A stretch of DNA of 64,000 nt from Colwellia sp. 12G3 (GCF_002836775.1 NZ_PJAQ01000066.1:558001-622000); one strand, 5' to 3'. Numbered from the stretch's first letter, positions 35,307 to 44,628 are shown. Notes: generated by a model not told the origin, from the sequence alone. Translations and numbers: made by a program.

Positions 35307-36284
35307 TTAGCTTTCTTCGTTAGAAAATTTATAAATATTAAGCGCATTGCTATACAGTAATGCGTTTTTTTCATGTTCACTACATTGCTTAATTAGCGGT
35401 GATTCAATAATATCCTGCCAATAGCTGTCATAGCTCTTATTACTTAACTCATTTCCTAGCTGATTACCGAGCTTTTTACCGAGTTTTTTACCGAGTAAGC
35501 ACAGCGGAAAGTTACTGGCTAGCATCACTCTCTCCATTAAAAAGGTGTCGAGGCAAAAGCTAGTGACATCACTAAACCAAGACATCTCATATTGTCGGTC
35601 TTGCATCTCCCATCCAGAGCATTTAATGAATACATTCGGGTATTTGGCAAGTTCAGTTATATGCTTTTTCCATAAAAACCAAGCATCCCCTCGGAGCTCT
35701 TTAGACACTATTTTAGGTGGGAAACCAGCATGATTGATGATAAAACGCAATTGACTATGCTTGGCGATAGTTTGCCTTAATAGCGGCATCACTTTAATCG
35801 CATTTTCATCAGCTAAGGGTAATTGCAATTCAAAAATAAAGTCACTTACTGCATTAAGGCTGGCGAAATTTTGTTGTGCGTTTTGATTCGCTAAAATAGC
35901 ACAAGCTTGTTCATCAAGAATGTGGCGAGCGCCAATTAAACTGCTATACGGCAATAATCTTTGTAAGGATGCTTGGAACTGCTCCGGCGGCGCTAATAAA
36001 TCGATGCTGGCGATAGTTCTATTTTTTTGACAGGGTAAACTTTCAATATACGCTAGTTCTCGCCAAGATTTAGCATTATCGAAACCTGCTTCAATATGAA
36101 CAAAACCTGCTAGTTTTATTTTACTGCTGGCTTGTAAGCTATTATTTAAGTTTTCAATAGAAAAGTCTTGTTGGATAACTGACTTATCTGGCCAAAAAGG
36201 GGGATTTTCAGATTTAAGCCAATGGTAATCTCCACGCGAACGATCAAATAAATGTAAATGGGGATCAATGAGGTTAATTGTCAT
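35307..36284 (-). CDS. Amidohydrolase family protein (sugar lactonase-like)
   Basis: The 325-residue TIM-barrel hydrolase starts with 'NLIDPHLHLFDRSRGDYHWL', the COG3618 signature found in L-fuconolactonase and L-rhamnono-lactonase. Other landmarks: 'AGFVHIEAGF', 'IGARHIL', 'RFIINHAGFP' and 'VFIKCSGWE'; the end 'RVMLASNFPLCL' replaces the usual Gly-Ser-Asp-Trp-Pro, so the last acidic metal ligand position reads Asn ('SNFP'). A tetrapeptide repeat LGKK-LGKK-LGNQ-LGNE follows, encoded by a 12-bp tandem DNA repeat. It probably opens a sugar lactone before the dehydratase step. Confidence 0.82.
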   Translation of the reverse strand: MTINLIDPHLHLFDRSRGDYHWLKSENPPFWPDKSVIQQDFSIENLNNSLQASSKIKLAGFVHIEAGFDNAKSWRELAYIESLPCQKNRTIASIDLLAPPEQFQASLQRLLPYSSLIGARHILDEQACAILANQNAQQNFASLNAVSDFIFELQLPLADENAIKVMPLLRQTIAKHSQLRFIINHAGFPPKIVSKELRGDAWFLWKKHITELAKYPNVFIKCSGWEMQDRQYEMSWFSDVTSFCLDTFLMERVMLASNFPLCLLGKKLGKKLGNQLGNELSNKSYDSYWQDIIESPLIKQCSEHEKNALLYSNALNIYKFSNEES

Positions 36285-36337
36285 AACGTTATCTAGATAC
36301 CTTTATATACGAGATAGTTGTCTATTACGGTATATCA

Positions 36338-37063
36338 TTATTGCGCGGTATAACCGCCATCAATCACTTGTAAACTACCGGTGATAAATTTTGCCTTGTC
36401 GGAAGCTAAAAACAGCACTAATTCAGCGACTTCTTCTGGCTGACCTAAGCGTTGTAATGGTTGTAATTTAGCTTCATCTTGATGCACTTCATTTATATTA
36501 GCACCTGATTTTTGGCAATAGTTATTAATTGCTTGATGGTACAGCGGTGTTTCAATGGTACCAGGGCAAACGGCATTAGCACGAATATTAAAAGCAGCGT
36601 AATCAAGCGCAGTTGTTTTAGCGATAGAGGCGAGGGCACTTTTACTTAAATTATACGCAAACGAATTATGTTTGGCGATTAACGCTTGGTCAGAAGCCAT
36701 CAACAGAATTGCGCCATTTTTGTTTGCTTTCATCGAGGGTAATACTGCCTTGATCGCAGCATAGGCACCTTTAACATTAATGCTAAATATTCTATCTAAA
36801 TCATCTTCACTGGTATTTTCAATCGTAGCCGAAAAATGAATGCCGGCATTTGAAATTAAAACATCGATGCTGTGTTTATCTGCGATATCATTAATTATCT
36901 CGGTTACTTGGTTTATGTTAGTGACATCACATTGACGAAACTCACCTATGGCAGAGGGAGACAAGTCTAAATTAAATACTTGGTAATTATTTTCGACGAA
37001 GAGTTTTACAATACTTAAGCCAATACCAGAGCTACCACCTGTGATCACGCACACTTTTTTCAT
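36338..37063 (-). CDS. Short-chain dehydrogenase/reductase
   Basis: The 241-residue classical SDR has the NAD(P)-binding 'TGGSSGIG', 'ISNAGIH', catalytic Ser in 'LLMASDQA', and Tyr-x3-Lys in 'AYNLSKSALA'. Asp37 ('NLDLSPS') after strand 2 indicates NAD preference. Relatives near sugar-acid clusters act as 2-keto-3-deoxy-L-fuconate or -rhamnonate dehydrogenases. It is co-directional with the lactonase-like gene 53 bp downstream, so these two form an operon. Confidence 0.9.
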   Translation of the reverse strand: MKKVCVITGGSSGIGLSIVKLFVENNYQVFNLDLSPSAIGEFRQCDVTNINQVTEIINDIADKHSIDVLISNAGIHFSATIENTSEDDLDRIFSINVKGAYAAIKAVLPSMKANKNGAILLMASDQALIAKHNSFAYNLSKSALASIAKTTALDYAAFNIRANAVCPGTIETPLYHQAINNYCQKSGANINEVHQDEAKLQPLQRLGQPEEVAELVLFLASDKAKFITGSLQVIDGGYTAQ

Positions 37064-37198
37064 TAAATTTACTCAATTATCGTAATTATAATAAATGATA
37101 CCTGTAAGCTCTGCCAAGTTCCATAAAGTTAACTTCCAATTACTTCTTTGTATAGTTTGCGTGTATAATATTGGCAATTAGATTAATGAGGTTTTTCC

Positions 37199-37669
37199 AT
37201 GAGAGCTTGTGGCGTAGAAATTAAAAGTAATGATGCGATTATTTGTATCGTGTCAAAAGAAAACAACTTGTATGATATTCCTCATACACGCGTACAAAAA
37301 ATTAGCCTTGATAATGCTGGCGATGCAGAAGAAGTGAAAAAATTTCAATTTGCTTTTGCAAAATTGATGGAAGATTACCAAGTTACTCATGTACAAATTA
37401 AAGGTCGCGCCTTAAAAGGTAAGTTTTCTGGTGGTCCTATTGGTTTTAAAATTGAAGCGGCTATTCAACTGATTGATGCATTAGAAGTAGAAATTTTATC
37501 AGGAACCTTTATTAAGAAAGAATTATCTAGAAGCCAAATTGATATTGATTTTCGTGATACTGGCTTAAAGCAATTTCAAGAACAAGCATTTACTACAGTG
37601 TTTGCTTTTTTTGAAGGGCAAAACAACAGCTATAGAACAGAGCCTGAAAGTAACAATCAAGAAGATTAA
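37199..37669 (+). CDS. DUF3010 family protein
   Basis: The 156-residue protein has the DUF3010 pattern: 'MRACGVEIKSNDAIICIV', 'HVQIKGRALKGKFSGGPIGFKIEAAIQLI' and 'IKKELSRSQI'. The fold looks like a RuvC/RNase-H type (start strand with a Gly-Val-Glu, later Lys-Gly-Arg), but no function is established. It is found mainly in marine gammaproteobacteria. It is a single-gene unit closed by a strong terminator. Confidence 0.85.
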   Translation: MRACGVEIKSNDAIICIVSKENNLYDIPHTRVQKISLDNAGDAEEVKKFQFAFAKLMEDYQVTHVQIKGRALKGKFSGGPIGFKIEAAIQLIDALEVEILSGTFIKKELSRSQIDIDFRDTGLKQFQEQAFTTVFAFFEGQNNSYRTEPESNNQED

Positions 37670-37761
37670 ATTTATCGTTTGATGAGTTTTAAATTTATTT
37701 TTTGATGTGATATTTTAAAAGACAGATTTAAAGTAAACATTTTTAAATAAAAAGAGATATT

Positions 37762-37797
37762 AAAAGCTTAGTGATTAACCTCACTAAGCTTTTTTTT
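37762..37797 (+). terminator. Terminator of the DUF3010 gene
   Basis: AAAAGCTTAGTGA (37762-37774) pairs with TCACTAAGCTTTT (37781-37793) and a long T-run follows. Confidence 0.9.
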
Positions 37798-38142
37798 AAA
37801 TATTTTTGAAATAGGTCAAGTCAATAGATGCTTGTTGTTGAGATTACCGTTGCGTAGCTCTTGATTTAATCAACAGAAAATTAAACTACTCAGTAAGAGT
37901 CGCTAAAAAATGATATCGGTGCAGCATGATAACTTGATGCCTATGCATATAGGTTATTAGCAGGTAGAAGCTGAACTGGTGTTTAGCTTAAAATGGTCTA
38001 TAGTCCAATCAATAAAACAATGGTTCATCAATGAAAATCTGAAATTTTGACGCTATTGCAAATAATTTAATCGTTAAAAAGGAACTAAATATGTTCCTTT
38101 TTTTGTTTAAACTATTTTAAAAGTGTTCATAACATGATTTAA
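37798..38142 (+). other. Non-coding stretch with an orphan terminator (38076-38104)
   Basis: About 280 bp after the DUF3010 terminator, a second terminator-like hairpin appears: AAAAAGGAAC at 38076-38085, 7-nt loop, GTTCCTTTTT at 38093-38102, then more T. No ORF lies between the two. It could end a small RNA made from this gap, or act as a leader terminator before the acyl-CoA dehydrogenase. No promoter is obvious. Confidence 0.5.
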
Positions 38143-38158
38143 TCAAACACTTGTTTGA
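38143..38158. promoter_or_regulatory. PsrA-like operator before acyl-CoA dehydrogenase
   Basis: The dyad TCAAAC-ACTT-GTTTGA contains CAAAC-N4-GTTTG, the core described for the fatty-acid-responsive repressor PsrA in Pseudomonas. It is 67 bp before the ATG of the acyl-CoA dehydrogenase. A related, longer palindrome precedes the lipase gene at 54884-54917. Confidence 0.6.
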
Positions 38159-38224
38159 AAAAAAGATCAGACCTCAGACCAGTTTGTTTTTATTAAACCA
38201 AAAAGTTAACCATTGGAGAAAGTC

Positions 38225-40021
38225 ATGCCAGAGTACAAAGCACCGATCAGAGATATTAAGTTTGTTATGCAAGAGTTGCTTGATTGCGATAACCATTATC
38301 AAAAATTAGGTTATGAAGATGCTAGTTTAGATATGGTCGATGCCATTATCAGCGAAGCGGCAAAATTCACTGAGCAAGTTATTGCCCCTATTAATCAAAG
38401 TGGTGATGAACAAGGTTGTACTTGGACCAATGGTGAGGTGACCACGCCTGATGGTTTTAAAGAGGCTTATCAACAATATGTTGAAGGTGGCTGGCCTACA
38501 TTAGCGCAAAATGTAGATTTTGGTGGCCAAGGTCTTCCACATTCATTAAATACCGCAATTACCGAACTATTCTCTAGCGCGAACCATAGTTTTGCAATGT
38601 ACCCAGGTTTGAGTCATGGCGCATTAGCGACCATTGAAGCACATGGTAATGAACAGCAAAAAAATCAGTTTATGCCTAAGTTAGTTGAAGGGTCTTGGAC
38701 GGGAACCATGTGTTTAACAGAGCCGCATTGCGGAACTGATTTAGGAATGCTACGTACAAAAGCTGAGTTAAATGATGACGGTAGTTATTCGTTAACCGGT
38801 ACTAAAATATTTATCTCTGCCGGTGAACATGATTTATCAGACAATATTGTTCATATTGTTATCGCAAGGATCCCGGGTTCTCCTGAAGGCAGTAAAGGCA
38901 TTTCGCTATTTATTGTACCTAAGTTTAATATTACTGACGATGGTGCTATTAGTGATCGTAATGCCGTTTCTTGTGGATCGATTGAACATAAGATGGGTAT
39001 TAACGCTAATGCAACTTGCGTGATTAACTTTGATGGCGCCAAAGGTTATTTAATTGGCGAAGTAAATCGTGGCCTAAATTGTATGTTTACCTTTATGAAC
39101 GTGGCCCGATTAGGTGTTGCTACTGAAGGAGTTGCTGCTGCTGAGGCATCATTTCAAGGCGCATTAGCTTATGCCAAAGATAGACTACAGATGCGTTCTT
39201 TATCAGGCGTGAAGAATCCTGAAGGCCCTGCAGATGCTATAATCGTTCATCCAGATGTTCGTCGCATGTTGTTAACACAAAAATCTATTGCAGAAGGTGG
39301 TCGAGCACTGATTGCTTATTTGGCTCAACTGGTCGATATAGGACATGTTAGTACCTGTGAAGAAGAAAAAGCAGCGGCGGAAACAAAACTCGCATTATTA
39401 ACACCTATTGCTAAAGCTTTCCTTACTGAATTAGGTTTAGAGTGTACTAGTCATGGTGTACAAGTCTTTGGTGGTCACGGATTTATAAAAGAGTGGGGCA
39501 TGGAACAACTAATGCGCGATACTAAAATTAGTTGTCTCTATGAAGGTACTACCGGTATTCAAGCTTTAGATTTGTTAGCAAGAAAAATATTAGGATCGAA
39601 AGGAAAAATTCTTAAAGCGTTTGGTAGTGAAGTAACCAAGTTCTGCTTAGAAAATGCTGATGACGATGCCATGCAAGAGTTTATTCAACCTATCATGAGT
39701 TTTGGTGGTGATTGGCAGAAAATGACAGAAAAAGTCGGCGAAAAGGCAATGAAAAATCCAGACGAAATTGGTGCTGCTTCTGTTGATTACTTGATGTACT
39801 CAGGTTACTTAACTCTGGCTTACTTCTGGGCCAAAATGGCGAAGGTTGCGCAAGACAAACTTGCTCAGGGCAGTGATGAAGAAGCCTTTTATCAAGCAAA
39901 AATTAAAACAGCCCGTTTTTACTTTGAACGTATATTACCACGTGCCAAAGGCCATGCCGCTTGTGTTGAAAATGGTGGTGAATCTATGATGGCACTTGAT
40001 GCCGATGATTTTTCTTTCTAG
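38225..40021 (+). CDS. Acyl-CoA dehydrogenase, long form (FadE/DmdC-like)
   Basis: The 598-residue FAD enzyme catalyses the first step of acyl-CoA beta-oxidation or of a related thioester. The ATG at 38225 (MPEYKAPIRDIKFVM) follows GGAGAAAGTC; the TTG four codons upstream is inside that box. Seen: 'TGTMCLTEPHCGTDLGMLRT', the FAD-binding 'GVQVFGGHGFIKEWGMEQLMRDTKI' and the catalytic Glu region 'YEGTTGIQALDLLARK'. The C-terminal extension of about 130 residues is the AcdA_C type seen in DmdC and Pseudomonas FadE proteins. The PsrA-like site supports long-chain fatty acid oxidation; methylmercaptopropionyl-CoA remains an alternative substrate. Confidence 0.9.
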   Translation: MPEYKAPIRDIKFVMQELLDCDNHYQKLGYEDASLDMVDAIISEAAKFTEQVIAPINQSGDEQGCTWTNGEVTTPDGFKEAYQQYVEGGWPTLAQNVDFGGQGLPHSLNTAITELFSSANHSFAMYPGLSHGALATIEAHGNEQQKNQFMPKLVEGSWTGTMCLTEPHCGTDLGMLRTKAELNDDGSYSLTGTKIFISAGEHDLSDNIVHIVIARIPGSPEGSKGISLFIVPKFNITDDGAISDRNAVSCGSIEHKMGINANATCVINFDGAKGYLIGEVNRGLNCMFTFMNVARLGVATEGVAAAEASFQGALAYAKDRLQMRSLSGVKNPEGPADAIIVHPDVRRMLLTQKSIAEGGRALIAYLAQLVDIGHVSTCEEEKAAAETKLALLTPIAKAFLTELGLECTSHGVQVFGGHGFIKEWGMEQLMRDTKISCLYEGTTGIQALDLLARKILGSKGKILKAFGSEVTKFCLENADDDAMQEFIQPIMSFGGDWQKMTEKVGEKAMKNPDEIGAASVDYLMYSGYLTLAYFWAKMAKVAQDKLAQGSDEEAFYQAKIKTARFYFERILPRAKGHAACVENGGESMMALDADDFSF

Positions 40022-40094
40022 GTTATTTGTTTAAAGGAGTTAGCTTTATTTAATGGCTAACTTCTCTTTGCGAAGTACTTTTTATTAAGTAAAT

Positions 40095-40132
40095 AAAAGG
40101 CGCTTATCGAATTACTCGATAAGCGCCTTTTT
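40095..40132. terminator. Bidirectional terminator
   Basis: A perfect 16-bp stem (AAAAGGCGCTTATCGA / TCGATAAGCGCCTTTT) with a 5-nt loop lies between the convergent acyl-CoA dehydrogenase and M49-like genes. Confidence 0.92.
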
Positions 40133-40163
40133 AATGGGTGTATTACACCACTACGTTAAGCAA

Positions 40164-41882
40164 TTACAGGCCTAATACTTTCTTACCTTGTTTGAAGACG
40201 ATGTCTACAGGGATACTCGCCGCTTCTAAGCGGGCTAAATCTGCAGCAAGTGTTTCACCAATAACGCCACTCTCTTTCACTAAGCTATCAACCCCTTGAT
40301 AGTCACCGTTACCTTGTAAGGTTAATATCAGTTGTGATAATGAGTCTATTGCCGCGGTCATCTTATCAATATTAATGCTATATAAACCTTGCTCATTACG
40401 ACTGAAAGCACCATTTTCTTGGAAGTAATTAAAACGAACCATGTTGGCTTTACCGTGGGCTGAACTTGCGCCAAAACGAATTGAACGGAAAATTCCAGCC
40501 ATAAAGGTGGTGTAATAATCTTCTAATGTACCATCAGTAATTGCGCCTTTATCAAGTAATTGGCGAATCATGTATAAACCAAGAATGTCAGCTTTGCCTT
40601 CCTCTAATGCCGATGCATGCTCTTTTAATGCTTGGCGAACTGGACCTTGGCCATTAAGGGTGTTTTTAATGCCTAGGCCATGTGCAACTTCATGAAACAT
40701 GGTATTAGCGAAGAAACCAGTAAAGGTGACGTTTTTACGTTGCTCTGGAACGATAAGCTCATCAGCAATAGGTAACATGATGGCATCAAACTTTGCACGC
40801 ATAGCATTTTTTAATTGTAAGCGTCTTGTGCCTTTTTTCAGCTGAACTTCTTCATCATTGGGTAGGTTAATGGCAATTGTTTTACTCCCCGCATTTGAGT
40901 GACCGGCATAATAAATAACATCATAAGCATTTAAGTCTGCATCAGAGCCAGGAACTTCAGCTTTATATTTTTTGGCTACGGGTAAACCTTTTTGTAGCTC
41001 AGGTAAAAACTGTGCGTATTTGGCCAGCTTTTCACTCCATGCTAAATCTTTAATTAACACATACGATTCAAAAGCAGCGCGGTAACCATAAAGTTGATCT
41101 TCATAGTTTTCAATTGGTCCAATAACCACATCGATAGGATTATTTTTCATGTCCATCCAGGCGAAATCTGAAGCCTGATATTCATCAGTGCGTAATGCTT
41201 GGGCACGCATCGTTAGGTAATTAGAAAATTCTTTATCGTCGGCAAATTTTGCAGCCTTATCAAGAATTGCTGCGGCGCGATTCATTTGGTCATGATAAAT
41301 TTCAGAGTATGAAATGCTCATCAATTTCTCTTCATCATCACGTTTAACAACAGAATAAAGTCCCATTTTATCGCTAAAATCACTTTGCTCAAATTCAGCT
41401 TTAGTCATATCGGCAGGATAAAACTCAGCGCCGTGTGCTTTTTTAGTCGCTTGAGTTAAAAATACTTTATCACCATCGAGACGATCCCAAGGACCATAGT
41501 TAATTTCAGCAAAACGTCTCACTGTTTCATCACTAATACTCGCTAGAAAGCTTTTTTTATCTTGCGAATACGCTTGCTGCCAAAATAAGTCATCCATTAT
41601 TTTAGAAGCATCAATAAGTAACGCTAACATTTGCTTTTGATTAGCAGATAAATGGCTTAAGTCGGCAGTTAGGGTTACTTCCTTGTATATATTTAAGCGG
41701 TTTTCAAAGCCAGGAAGTAACTCAGGTTGATTTGTTGCACTCTCATTTTTCAGTGTTGAGGGACTTTCTTTAGTGATGTTTTCTTTAGCAGTATCACTTT
41801 CGGTGGCATTGTTACAAGCGGTTAAAGTGGTGCTGGCTAGTAAGACTACGGCGGCTATTTTTGTTAGTTTTAGTGCTTTCAT
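40164..41882 (-). CDS. M49-like (dipeptidyl-peptidase III family) lipoprotein
   Basis: The 572-residue protein has a lipoprotein signal with lipobox LTAC and Cys23, then a Ser/Thr/Glu-rich linker. The zinc site reads HEVAH in 'TMFHEVAHGLGIKN', and the third ligand is in 'ALEEGKADILGLYMI', which matches the M49 second motif (EExxAD). The classic M49 motif is the hexapeptide HEXXGH; a pentapeptide HEXXH is known in some bacterial DPP III proteins. It likely removes dipeptides from peptides in the periplasm or at the surface. Just upstream of the start, GTCTCTA..TAGAGAC can form a leader hairpin (41885-41913). Confidence 0.8.
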   Translation of the reverse strand: MKALKLTKIAAVVLLASTTLTACNNATESDTAKENITKESPSTLKNESATNQPELLPGFENRLNIYKEVTLTADLSHLSANQKQMLALLIDASKIMDDLFWQQAYSQDKKSFLASISDETVRRFAEINYGPWDRLDGDKVFLTQATKKAHGAEFYPADMTKAEFEQSDFSDKMGLYSVVKRDDEEKLMSISYSEIYHDQMNRAAAILDKAAKFADDKEFSNYLTMRAQALRTDEYQASDFAWMDMKNNPIDVVIGPIENYEDQLYGYRAAFESYVLIKDLAWSEKLAKYAQFLPELQKGLPVAKKYKAEVPGSDADLNAYDVIYYAGHSNAGSKTIAINLPNDEEVQLKKGTRRLQLKNAMRAKFDAIMLPIADELIVPEQRKNVTFTGFFANTMFHEVAHGLGIKNTLNGQGPVRQALKEHASALEEGKADILGLYMIRQLLDKGAITDGTLEDYYTTFMAGIFRSIRFGASSAHGKANMVRFNYFQENGAFSRNEQGLYSINIDKMTAAIDSLSQLILTLQGNGDYQGVDSLVKESGVIGETLAADLARLEAASIPVDIVFKQGKKVLGL

Positions 41883-42285
41883 AGGAGGTCTCTATAAATA
41901 AGTTGCCTAGAGACTAACAAAAATGGAGGTGAGTGCAATAGTGAAGAGAAATTTAATACTATGTGGGCTGTAAAGTTCACTATTCATTAGAATACTTATT
42001 ACACTAACTAAGTGATCAGTTTCAAATGGCCTATATATCCAATAACGTCGTTGCTTTCAATCGAAATTGCCAGCTATTGCTCAATCAAGCGCCTTGTTGT
42101 TAAACATTTATACTCATTGAATTATGCAAACTTATACTTTATTTAATTGGTATGAAAAGGGAAGGGGATAGGCATAAATGGGGGATTTCAGGCATAAAAA
42201 AACCGACATAAGTCGGTTTTTAAATGATTCATATAGATTAACTATACGAAGAGCATTTCATAAAATAATACAGTGAAAGCAAAAA
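41883..42285. other. Intergenic region between M49-like gene and rpsT
   Basis: The 403 bp include the promoter side of the M49-like gene and, at 42196-42222, an intrinsic terminator (ACCGAC-ATAA-GTCGGT with A and T runs) for rpsT on the minus strand. An 8-bp direct repeat GGCATAAA occurs twice close to it (near 42171 and 42191). No ORF is convincing. Confidence 0.6.
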
Positions 42286-42546
42286 TTAAAGTGCTTTGAT
42301 CGCTGCATTTAAACGGCTCTTACTACGAGCTGCTTTATTTTTATGAATAAGACCTTTACTTGCGTAACGGTCTAAAATTGGTGTAGCAGCAACGAATTCT
42401 TTTGTTGCTACTTCTTTGTCACCAGCTTCGATTGCTGCTAGTACTTTTTTAAGTAAAGTACGCATCATTGAACGACGACTTGCGTTATGTTGACGGCGCT
42501 TTTCAGATTGTAATGCGCGCTTCTTAGCTTGCTTTGAGTTAGCCAA
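42286..42546 (-). CDS. rpsT: 30S ribosomal protein S20
   Basis: The 86-residue basic protein binds 16S rRNA early in 30S assembly. '[30 protein letters not shown]' and the ending '[18 protein letters not shown]' are unmistakable S20. The start codon is TTG (plus bases 42544-42546 are CAA), with GGAG nine bases upstream. E. coli rpsT also starts with UUG, and that poor start is part of its translational autoregulation, so the trait seems conserved. Confidence 0.98.
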   Translation of the reverse strand: MANSKQAKKRALQSEKRRQHNASRRSMMRTLLKKVLAAIEAGDKEVATKEFVAATPILDRYASKGLIHKNKAARSKSRLNAAIKAL

Positions 42547-42592
42547 GGTGATCTCCTAAAAGATTGATTATAAGCTTAAATTTAAGGCGACG

Positions 42593-42622
42593 AAATATGC
42601 CTTTTTTTTAGCTGATTGTCAA
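42593..42622 (-). promoter_or_regulatory. Probable rpsT promoter
   Basis: On the minus strand TTGACA (plus 42617-42622) is followed after 18 bp by ATATTT (plus 42593-42598). A TATAAT (plus 42567-42572) further down may be a second -10 box but lacks a good -35. Confidence 0.5.
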
Positions 42623-42880
42623 ATGATTTAATTGTTTAATTGATATCTTAACGATAAAAGATCAATTAAAAAGAATATGGTCACTGCTTAACGTTAAAAA
42701 TTTAATCGATAAACAAAACATGTTGTGAACAGCGGTAAGTATACATTGTTTAAATGGCTAAAATCATCACATAATACACATTATTTATTTTTTCCTTATT
42801 TTTACCTTATTTTCACGTTACTTCTGTATTCGTGTAGTGCTATTAAATAACCAAAAAAGACTTGGTGCGGAGATGTTTGT

Positions 42881-44482
42881 TTGAGTAAAAAGTTAATTAA
42901 ATCAGGGCTGATTGTTAGTGTAATGACATTGGTTTCTCGCGTTTTAGGTTTAGTGCGAGATGTTGTTATTGCCAATGTGATGGGAGCAGGGGCAATGGCT
43001 GATGTATTTATTCTTGCTAATAAAATCCCAAACTTTTTACGTAGATTATTCGCGGAGGGCGCTTTTGCTCAAGCTTTTGTTCCCGTTTTGAGTGAATTTC
43101 GAGTTAAAGATGAGCAAGACGCACAGGAAAGCGGTAAGCAAAATAATCACGAACAAACCCGTTTATTAATCGCGCAGGTTTCGGGTACGTTAGGTGTCAT
43201 TGTAAGTATTGTCACTTTATTTGGTATGATTGCATCACCAGTGATTGTGATGCTTTTTGGTACGGGTTGGTTTGTTGATTGGTTAAATGACGCACCTGGT
43301 GGTGAGAAATTTGATATAGCCAGTAACTTATTATCAATCACTTTCCCTTACTTATGGTTTATTAGCTTTGTTGCGTTAACGGGTGCAGTGCTTAATACGA
43401 TGGGGCGATTTGCTGTTGCTGCTTTCACCCCCGTTCTGTTAAATATCGCCATTATCGGCATGGCCATTTGGGGTTCTCCTTATTCTGAAAGTCCCGCTCA
43501 CGCATTAGCTTGGGGGGTGTTTTTAGGCGGATTAATACAATTTCTTTTTCAGATTCCTTTTATGTACCAAGCAGGTATGCTTGTAAAGCCTAAATGGGCT
43601 TGGCGCAGTGAAGGCGTTACAAAAATTAGAAAACTCATTGTGCCGGCGTTATTTGGAGTATCAGTAACACAAATTAATTTACTACTTGATACCGTTATTG
43701 CCAGTTTTTTAATTACCGGGTCTATTAGCTGGCTTTATTTTGCCGATAGATTACTTGAATTCCCGCTCGGTCTTTTTGGTATTGGTATTGCGACAGTGAT
43801 ACTACCTAGCTTGTCAAAGCTGCACAGTAAAAATAGCCCCGCAGAATTTAGTGCAACGTTAGATTGGGGCATTCGAGTTATTTGTCTCTTTGGCTGGCCA
43901 GCGTTGGCAGGATTAATGGTATTAGCTCAACCTATTATTATGGTGTTATTTATGCGCGGTGAGTTTGACCAACAAACGGTAATACGCGTTTCGATGGCCT
44001 TATTTGCCTACCTATCAGGCTTATTGAGTTTTATGTTTATTAAGATACTCGCGCCAGGTTATTACGCACGACAAGATACCAAAACCCCTGTTAAAATTGG
44101 CATTATTGCTATGGCTGCTAACATGGTATTTAACTTAATGCTGGCACCTTTTATCGGGTATGTAGGTCTAGCCTTAGCAACTACGCTATCCGCAACGTTG
44201 AATGCTTGGTTATTATATCGCGGTTTAAAAGCACAAGGTGTTTATCAGCTATCAACTAAAACACTCATTTTTATTGCTAAATTAGTGCTTAGTGCTGGTG
44301 TTATGGCACTGGTCGTTTACCAATTATCCAGTGACTTTACTGTGTGGTTAGCGATGAGTTTTCTTGACCAAGTACAACAACTGACTATTTGCATTCTCTT
44401 AGGCGTTGTCAGTTACCTGATGATGATTATTTTGTTAGGTATACGTTTTAGTGATTTTAAAGTGTTAAAAGACGAAAAATAA
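42881..44482 (+). CDS. murJ: Lipid II flippase MurJ
   Basis: MurJ moves lipid II across the inner membrane for peptidoglycan synthesis. The 533-residue protein has about 14 helices and the N-terminal signature 'KSGLIVSVMTLVSRVLGLVRDVVIANVMGAGAMADVFILANKIPNFLRRLFAEGAFAQAFVPV'. Arg18 and Arg24-type positions and 'LLEFPLGLFGIGIATVILPSLSK' are conserved. It starts with TTG 42881, with GGAG eight bases upstream. It is divergent from rpsT and followed by ribF, the standard gammaproteobacterial order. Confidence 0.96.
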   Translation: MSKKLIKSGLIVSVMTLVSRVLGLVRDVVIANVMGAGAMADVFILANKIPNFLRRLFAEGAFAQAFVPVLSEFRVKDEQDAQESGKQNNHEQTRLLIAQVSGTLGVIVSIVTLFGMIASPVIVMLFGTGWFVDWLNDAPGGEKFDIASNLLSITFPYLWFISFVALTGAVLNTMGRFAVAAFTPVLLNIAIIGMAIWGSPYSESPAHALAWGVFLGGLIQFLFQIPFMYQAGMLVKPKWAWRSEGVTKIRKLIVPALFGVSVTQINLLLDTVIASFLITGSISWLYFADRLLEFPLGLFGIGIATVILPSLSKLHSKNSPAEFSATLDWGIRVICLFGWPALAGLMVLAQPIIMVLFMRGEFDQQTVIRVSMALFAYLSGLLSFMFIKILAPGYYARQDTKTPVKIGIIAMAANMVFNLMLAPFIGYVGLALATTLSATLNAWLLYRGLKAQGVYQLSTKTLIFIAKLVLSAGVMALVVYQLSSDFTVWLAMSFLDQVQQLTICILLGVVSYLMMIILLGIRFSDFKVLKDEK

Positions 44483-44628
44483 GCGTAAATAAAGTGCTTG
44501 AACTACTGATTATTAGCGCGCGCTGTTATATAATTCGTCGATTTATTTTATGCGAATGTCAAAGTTGAGGTTCGTCAGTGGCTTATATTAGCCATTTAGC
44601 GTCATAGTAAAAGGTAGAATAATAGCTA

